This document shows, piece after piece, positions 53,001-62,000 of a DNA stretch of 64,000 nucleotides (its first letter is position 1; every line of letters begins with the position of its first letter). The translations under genes were made by a program, and so were the position numbers. The stretch spans positions 11,982,076 to 12,046,075 of the forward strand of contig VZSR01003816.1 in NCBI GenBank assembly GCA_013398615.1, written 5' to 3'. The stretch is from Brachypodius melanocephalos (Eukaryota; Chordata; Aves; Passeriformes; Pycnonotidae). The notes under the pieces are model-generated. The model saw only the letters and a list, made by a program, of their open reading frames with translations. It had not been told where the DNA came from and ran no database searches.

Positions 53001-56000
53001 TGAGTGATGACTTTGTCTTGATGAATGTATTAACCTAAAAGCTGGCTGGACTGATTTTATGCAGGCAGTACTGAAATTTCTCAAAAATGAGCTGCTCAAA
53101 TTAGTACTATTTTTTCCCTACTATATAGAAAAAAAGGCCAAGACTGTCTGTGAAATCCAGTATGATGAGAAAGATATAACTGTGACTGTGGATGTTGGCA
53201 CAGACTTTGAACTCTTTGGCATATTTGTGCTCATGGCAGAGGTGAAGCATTCAATATCACTTCTCCATCACCTGGGACTTCCCTTCTTTCTTAAGGTAAT
53301 GCACCACAGCATTTTTGCTGTGCTTTGATGAAAGCTTGAGTTACATTTACATTAATCCAGAGCACTTCCCGTGGCCTCAGTGAAATTACTCCAGGTTTAT
53401 ATACAAGTGCAGCTGAGAGCTGACTAGGCCCAGTTTATCTGAATCCTTGTTTAAGTACAGAGCTAGTGGTCTGTTTCCAAGGAACCTGGTCAGGTACCTG
53501 GAATCCCCAGTTTCAGGGTTAATCATTTCAGGAAGGCACAGATTTACTGTCACTTTGCAGCTGATAGGGCTCACAAAAGTAGAAAGAACTTTTGGTAGGA
53601 AACAGCTGTCCTTCATACCTAGAAGCTGTCCTTCATACCTAGGCTTGGTTAAACCTCTTGTAGCACAAATACCGAAAATGCTTCAGTGTTGAATAAACAG
53701 GAGTAGATTTATATTCCAAACTACTTGATAGGATCAACAAAGGCTGTGCCTGTTTATCCCTTGGGAGAAAAAAGCATTAGTCGAAATATCCCCTTCCCTT
53801 TTAAAGGGCAGTACACAGAAAAACACTTCCAAGTGATCCACCACCTTCCCTTCAAATAACAGGACATGTAGCTAGGATGCAAAAGTAAAGCTCAACTTCT
53901 CTGAACATAAACATTAGATCAATATTAAACCTGCATATCAAGTATCAGTGTTTCAAGGGAATATTTACTGCCAATCTTTTATTGAAAGGTACAAGATATT
54001 TTCACTGCTTCTTCCCCATTAATATTTAGTGAAATGTCTTTTATCCTCTCAATGTTTGAGTGAAAAGAAAGGAGAACAAAGATGGTAATTCTTGAGGTGC
54101 CTTATTCATGTATAAGGTATGAGTATAACCAGGGCACTTCAGAAATTACTGACAGTAGTTCCCACAGACTTTGGCAAATACCAGTGCTGATATTGAAGTG
54201 TGGGAAATGGCCCTCATATTTCCCAGACAGATTCTTTAGGATTTTCAGGATAAGGCTGTAGATGATGCAGCAGCTGTGGGAGGAAGAAGATGCCCTGGAG
54301 TAAAAAAAAATGTCCAGCCTCATCTGTTTCTTTAAAAAAACAAAAGAAAAAAACAAAAAAAAAGCACAATATCTTTCTAGCATATGAAAAATGAGTGTGG
54401 GAGACATAAACAAGAACCAGTAGCTTTAGACTTAAACCAAGTAATAGTACATTAAAAGGAACACTAATATTTGTCAATAATGCTAATGAGTAGCTATGGA
54501 AACACACAAAGAAAAGGAAGACCTCTCTCGAGGCTCTTGGTTTACATCTAGGAAGTATCCAGAAAGCCTGTCTGGAAGATAAACTTCAGTCAAGATGATG
54601 GTTCTAAGTGAGTCAAGAGATTGTGCTCAATTGAGGTGAAATGATGGGTAGAAGTTTATGGCATGTCATTTGTTTATTTTCCCCCTCCACAGATGACAAT
54701 TCGAGAAGTCGTGACTGAAAATGAAACTGAAGGTGCTCTGAGGCTGACCTACGAACCAAACAAAAACTTCTCCTTTTCCATCAGCAGAAGAAAAGACCAG
54801 CAAGGGTAAAAGGGTCATTCTGAGCACTATAAAAAATGTCATTAGGCCACTGTGATTCCATGGAAAACAGTTACTGTTTTAATCACCAAATCACTGGTGA
54901 GATGGATAACAAAATTTGGATAAAGTGAGTAGTCACACCAAGCACTCTCCAAACCTCAGGGAGTTTCTGAAAGGCTGCAGATTCTCCCTTCATAGCTTGG
55001 GACCTGTCTCTCTGCCTGCCCTCAAAGAATCCAAGTAGCAGATGGTAAGAGTCCATAAAACTCTAGGCATGAACCAGACCAGTACTTAAAAATACAGCTT
55101 AACTTGACATAGCTATTTAAATCTTATTAATTTTTTTGGCACTGTTGAAACGTGTAAAATTATGGTGACTTGGCTTTCTAAGCTGGTATCAGTATGGCTG
55201 TATCTGCACAAAACTGTAGGCTTTAAGGGTGTTTGGAGGTGTGATATTTTCAGCCTTGGGGTATTTCAGATATTTCTTAAGATTCTAGCAAAAGACCTTA
55301 CAAGACTTGTAAGTTCTGTTAAAATCTCTAATCGTTGTAGATTCTAAGTTTGTAAACCATAGCAGTGCTTGCGAAGTCAGATTCCAAAATACTTTTCTCA
55401 TTTTTTAAAAGCTGATGCATTTGCTATGGCAAATTGATTTCTGGTCCAGTGGGCTACATTCTGTCCCTGGGATGCATACATAGATTTTTTTATTGAGCTC
55501 AGAGGTGGTCATTTTGTATGACTGCATCAAAAACGGGGAGCTGGGTAAGTGTCAGTGGCAGGTACTGCCATTCTAACTCTAAAAGCTGTGGCAGACTTGG
55601 AGCAAAGTCAGATGAACTTGTGCTGCCAGCAAGAGTGGACTTCCTGAAATGTTGTTGAACAAGAGTACATTTCTTCCCTTTAGTGAAGAGCTGAATATAA
55701 AAGCACTCCAGACTCATCCCTTCTTTCTACAGTACTTCCCCTGTGCAGCAGAACTGTCTTCTAAGGTAACTATCAGCAAATAATCCATTGCATACATCAC
55801 TGCAAAGTAGCCTTGTCTAATATGTTAGGAGTCAAGCTACTTTATTTCTAGTACTAGTATATCTAACATTTTTGTTATTGTTGAGAATGTTTCTGTTTTT
55901 AAAGATGTTGACAATCCCAGTCTTTTCCTTTTTTTTTTTTCCCCTTTCTTTTTTTTGATTTAATGGAAACTTGAAAAGGTGAATTATGATATGAGTGAAG

Positions 56001-59000
56001 CAAAAGGCAAATTCTACCTCAGGATGGAACAAAGGGATTTCAATGTTTCAGCAAAACTGACTTTGACTGGAAGCAGCTACAGCAATGCCATTGAAGTGGC
56101 ACAGACCATGGCCCAGGTTGGTACCATGCACTGATGGCAAAGGCAGGCTGTGACAGGAGGGACCTCAGGGGGTGGCTGCCAAGCAGTGAAGGTCAAATGC
56201 AGCTCCTGCTGTGTGAAGTGTTTTGCCCTTGATTTCTCCAGTAGCACAAGCAAACATTTGACTGTGGATTAGTTTGAGTTTATATTTGTTTCCTCCTATA
56301 GATGGAGCACTCATATAGGATTTATAGGGAATAAGAAAAACAATGTGTTAGAAACTGAACCAGTTTTTATCATGCAGGTACCACACATTTCTCTCTCTAA
56401 ATAAGAAAAGATGTCACAAATACCTATTGTTTGTGCTATCTGCTGGTTTTATTCTGTAATAGTGGGACTATTGATGCTGTAAAGATTATTCTGTGAGATA
56501 AATGAAAATCAAACTGTATAATAATCAAAGGCTTTGTAAAGGGAATACTTAGTTATTTATGCATGTTCCATTATTTGCAAAATGACTTTCTGTAGAAATG
56601 AAGACAAGTAGAAATGAACAGTTGATTGTACAAGAGCAGTACCCTTAGAGTATCATTGTAGTAGACCTATAAAAACACATTCCTACAGACCCCACAGGAC
56701 TTTGGGGTACCAAAATTACACTTAGGTTCTACCTTCTCAGAGTACTTTTTAATATTTGCCCTCTTTTATTTTTAGTTAAAAATTCTTCCAAGGCAACTTG
56801 TGTTTATGACAATTTACCAAAAAGGCAACAGAACTCATCTGCTGAGGCACATTGCCCTGTGGGATGGTAAAGAGATAAAGCTAACAGGCACTTACACTGG
56901 ACTCTTCCCAAAGCTGCCTGGAGGTCATGGCATTCAGGGTAAGTTTCTCAAGTCTTTTACAAGTGTTCAAAACAGACTATAAAATAAAATAAAATAAATG
57001 ACATAAATCTGATTTCAAAATGCATATTCAAAATACATGTCCAAAGGCCCTCAATCCTGGTTTCAATTTAGGGCTTCTAAGATTGTATTTGCTTTAAATT
57101 CATTATAGGTCTGGCTGTTAGAAATGTCCACTTCAGAACATTCTTTCTGCTTTGTGGATATGGAACATGAAACTTAAGTACTGGGTGCAGAAGGGAGCAC
57201 GGGTTACCTTGAGATGTTAAACCTTTATGTTGAGGTTTTAGGAATTGAAAACAGGGAAGTGCACTTACCTGTTTGAGTGCTGCAAGCTGTTCCTCTTCCA
57301 GTGTAAGGCCATCTCAGTTTCACACTTCCCTGGCTGCTGTTGCTGAGGTTGCTCTGGGTGTAGCTGTCAATCTTTTGGTTATTGCAGGTAACTACTCTTC
57401 TGCTGGTAAATAGAGAGAGGTTCCTGTTTTCACTCACATTTCCTCATGTTGAGCAGACATCAGCACACTGAAGTCCTTGTGGCTGCTGGGTAGGGCTGTG
57501 TGTGAGCAGAGACTGCGTTTCCCTGGGAACCAAGGGATGTCCTGCTGCCTGGGGGAAAATGTCCTGGGAACAGTCATGATTCCTGCTGGGAAATCTGACT
57601 TGTTTGTTTTCCTTGTAGTGGAACTTCTCCATCCTCTGTCCATCCCTTTTCCACGGCATGCCTGGGTCAGCTTATATGTGAAACACTCAGCACGAAGTCA
57701 CCGGGATGATCTCACTGTTGTTTGGAACGAGAGGAACAAGGTACAGGGCCCCAGAGCAAATAAATCTCAGGAGAATGACAGGAATATCAAGAGAGTTGGG
57801 TTTGGGTTTTTTTAATTAAAAAAGACACTAAGCAAGCCAGGGAACTTGACTATTATAAGGCAAACTATCCCCCTTCTTGGATGTATAAAAAGTTCTGACT
57901 GTGAAACATGAGCAGCTGATATTCTTACAGGAGGTATTTTCAGGCCATAGTATTTTTTGTTTTCAGTAACCCCACATCTTGCTGCATAACCAAAGGTAAT
58001 AAAATGCATAAGTTTTAAAGCACAGGATAAAGGCCTCTGAGAGTAGGTGGGAACAATGGCATGAATGTCATGCTTAAAGCAGCTTATGAACTAAGAAATA
58101 AAATCTAAGACAAGTGATGAGTGTGATCATTAGTTAAGGTTGAAAAGGATGAAGAACTCGTTGCATGGGTATAGTACTGGATTTACCCACACAGAAGTGG
58201 ACACATACCTTGCTAAGCATTTTCAGCTTTATTGATTCAGTCAAAGCTCTTTTGTATTTCATTCTTTCACTTTCCTCCTTATTAGCAAGACTGATAAATG
58301 TGGAACAGTTGAAACCAGTCTCTGTTTTCATAAAGCATTAGTTTTTAAAAATATAAAGAATGAAAAAGACAGAACTAGAACATAGGGCAGGTTGATTTCC
58401 AGATCTGGTTAAGTGGGGACGCTTTCCTGACTTGCTGCTAACTGTGCTTTCCATGTGCATCTGAAATGCAGCACCTTGGCTGAGTATTACATTATTTTCT
58501 GAATAATAGAAAGATAGAAGACAGTGTATAAAATATGCTACCAAACATAAACATAAATGTGCAGGCATAGATTTTTTTTATTTCTTTAAAAAGCATTAAA
58601 ATTCCCAAATTTATTTTAGTAGTTGTATAGAATATATTTTTTACTACTACTTAAATGACCACAACTATTTAAATGCCACCACTATCTAAATTACCACAAA
58701 AATACTCTGCTCTCAACAACATAACAGAATTTAGTTCCTGATGAAGCAAGTGTTTTTTCTTGTGCTTTAACTTTGCAAGCTGTGTCTAATGACTCTGTGG
58801 CAGTGCAGCCTGCAGTGCCTAAAGATGAGACCAAAATTAGCCTTAACCAACTTAAGCATTGTTGATGATTTTAGTAAAATACAGAGAATACTTCTGCTTT
58901 GAGCTGTGCTATGCAGGGAATTCAAGCAGCAAAATGTTCTAATTTGAACATTAATTTGCCTCACTTCTTCAGAAAAGACTTTATTGTGCACATAATTCAT

Positions 59001-62000
59001 CTGAGGACAAGGTACAGGGAAATCTTACTGGGTGCATGTTTGAGGTCAGTATGTGAGAGATGTTTTATTTCACAAGTTCCTTTTCCATCTGTTGATATGG
59101 ATCAGATATCAGTGTCATCTTCTCTGAAGTTTGGAAGACACCGGACAAGCTACAGAGCCGCTGTTGCCCACCCATTTAATTACACTCTGAATCAACTGGA
59201 GGTGCATTCCCTGGCAGAAAGAAGGGGCAGGAAGTACAACCAGCAGGTGAGATCATGAGACTGGGCTGCAAAACACACAGCTGTGATGCTGCTTTTACTG
59301 AGAGTGGAAATCACCCTTGAGAACTGCAGAACCAGAAATCAGCCTGAAAAATGTAAAGAGTACTGAGTGCTGTTATCCCCTTGTGCTCAAACCACCAGAA
59401 CTGTTTCTTAGTCAACAGCCTTGCACTGTTAGCATTGGCCCATTTTGGATGGGAGCAACACAAAAGTGCCCAGGAACCAGCCAAACAATGAAAATGAGGC
59501 AAATTTTGTCCATAAAGCAATGAACAAACTCCTAGTCTGCACACACAAGAAAAACAAACACCCCCCGCCCCCCATAATAAAACCAAACCAGAAACCCTTT
59601 GATACCCCTGTGAAGAAAATGTAAATTTTTGGATTGTATAGGAAATTGCAACACAAATGTGAAAATGTGCAAGGCTAGAAAGGCTTTAAACTATCTTTGT
59701 GAAGTGTACTTGCAATAGGGAAAAAGAGGAGGAACTCCACAAATCATCCTCCAAGATCAAACACTACAGTATAATTTCTGTCTGACAATGCCCTGTGTGG
59801 GTCAGGACACTGCAGCTGCTGAGGCTGAAGGCTCTCAGCAATGAGCTGTGCCAGCTGTGCACTCTTTGTTCAGCTGAAGCCCTTTGGTGCTCAGGGGGGG
59901 TTGCTCAATACTCAGTGTGGTTCCAGAATTGTATTCAGAGGAATAAATTCTCTTGTAGGGTCACTGTTGCAGTTGTGCCATTAATTGCTTTGCATGACAG
60001 ACCCCAGGCAGCTTCCAGGGAGGGGAACAAAAGCCTTCCATGGCCTTGGTTGTAGAAGTGCAGCTTCCCTGTGTTTGTCTCAGGACTGGAGCTTCCAGAC
60101 CACTGAGTTTGAACATGGATCTGAGGCAGCTTTCACGGGGGTCTGTTTTCCCATTCCACTGGATGGGGATCACTCTGCTGGTTCTAGTCTTGCTGCTGGA
60201 CAAATCCTCTGCTTTCAGCTGCAGGTCTCAGGGAATGCTGGGCAGCCTGCTCACCTCCAGCTGGGCCTGGAGGATAAATCCAAGATGGACATCACTGCCT
60301 GGGGTGGCTGTGTGACACTCTCTGCAGGCCAGGTATGAGTCTTACATCCCTTGGAAGGGATCAGTGTAGCCAAATTTCTGTGTTTGATCCTCACAGAATG
60401 ACTTTTTTTTCCCCTGTACTTGTTATCAAATGAAAGCCTTGAAGTCACAATCTTTTTTGGGTCTCAGAGGAAGAAAAAGAAACCCTTGAAAAATTCCATT
60501 TCATCTTGCCAGACATGGTTGTACTTGGGCTGCAGCTTTCCCTCAGGACAGAGCTGTGTCAGCACCTTAGGTTTCTGGGAGAGACTGAAGCAGAGTTTCA
60601 TGGGTATAGACCATCCAAGGGTTCTCACAGGGTGTTTTTGCCCAGGAAACCTATTGCCTGAGGATATACTAAACATTTTTTTAAAAAATTACTTATATGT
60701 GTCAATTTTTTCCACTTTCCCAGCTTCAGAGAATATTAAGCATGGAACACCTGCATGCATGTGGATCTCTAGAGCAAAGACCAACACTGTTTAATGAATA
60801 CCTAGATCTGAACTGGGATGACAAAAAATTCAAACACAATTTCACTTATGAGGTAAGAGAAGGCAGTTGTATCTGTTGACTCACCATTTTTATGGAAGCT
60901 GTTCTCAGTAGATGAGAAATTATTTTGAATTTAGATGCAATATTGAGTGGATTTTAAGAAATCTTCTGTAGAGCACCATTTTTTGTGAAATATCACTATT
61001 TCACTTCACCTTTTACATTTTTCTCCACACAGGAAGGAAGCTAAATGGAGCAGAGTTAAGAAAGAAAAGGTTCCTACAAACTAGAGGCCTCACCTGTGCC
61101 CTAAATTTGCAAAACTTATAGGATGGGGACCAGTAACAAGGCTGATAAGCCAAAACATTGTCAAGTGAAAATGTTATGTTTTGGAAAGGTTGTATTAAAA
61201 ACCTGAAGCTACTGGAATAACAAAAGCCAGCCTGGGGATGGGATGAGTGAGCTCCAAGGAGTGTCTGAGATCCTGCCGTCATCTTTTAACTTTGTTTTCT
61301 GGGTTCATTGCAGAGAAATCAGCTCTTGTATCCTGATAAGTTTCAGTTAGAAGCTGTTCTGGAAAATATTTTCCTGACCCCACGTGCCAAACAGAAGATT
61401 CTGGGTAAAATAGAAACAAATTACTGCTCTTGCCTGGATTATTCTACAAGCTTTGAGTTCTGTGACCTCCCAAACGTAAGTCTGACATAAACACATTGAA
61501 CCTACTTCAGTTTAAATGTAATTACTTGTTTGGAGACTTAGTTTTCCTCAGCTGCAACTCTTCAGAAGACTTACTATACTTCTGTAACTTCAATAAATAA
61601 AGAGTGTCGTTTGATGGACTGAGGCAGAAAGGTTCTGTTTGCCACTGTAGTGTATTCCATAGGACCTTTAATGGCTGTAAACATTCTCACTTCCTCCATG
61701 TTCTTTCTTTCCTATTCCTCTTTCAGAGGTATCTTAATTTTATGTATCTGGAGAATACCAAAACAGGTTCATAAGTGGTCAAAAAGGAAACTAGAGAGGG
61801 GTAAAAGTGTTTTCCTTCCCCTGTGGGTGAAAGTTTGCTGGTTTTTATGATTGCTCTGCTGGTAGTGATGGATTTTTGAACCATAATGTAACCTTATTTT
61901 TCTATTACGTGTAAAAACTGAAGGCCCCCCCATGATCTTCCTTAGGTGCATGCTGGTCCTCAGAGCTGCTTGTAGACACTCACAAACACAGAACTTGGAA

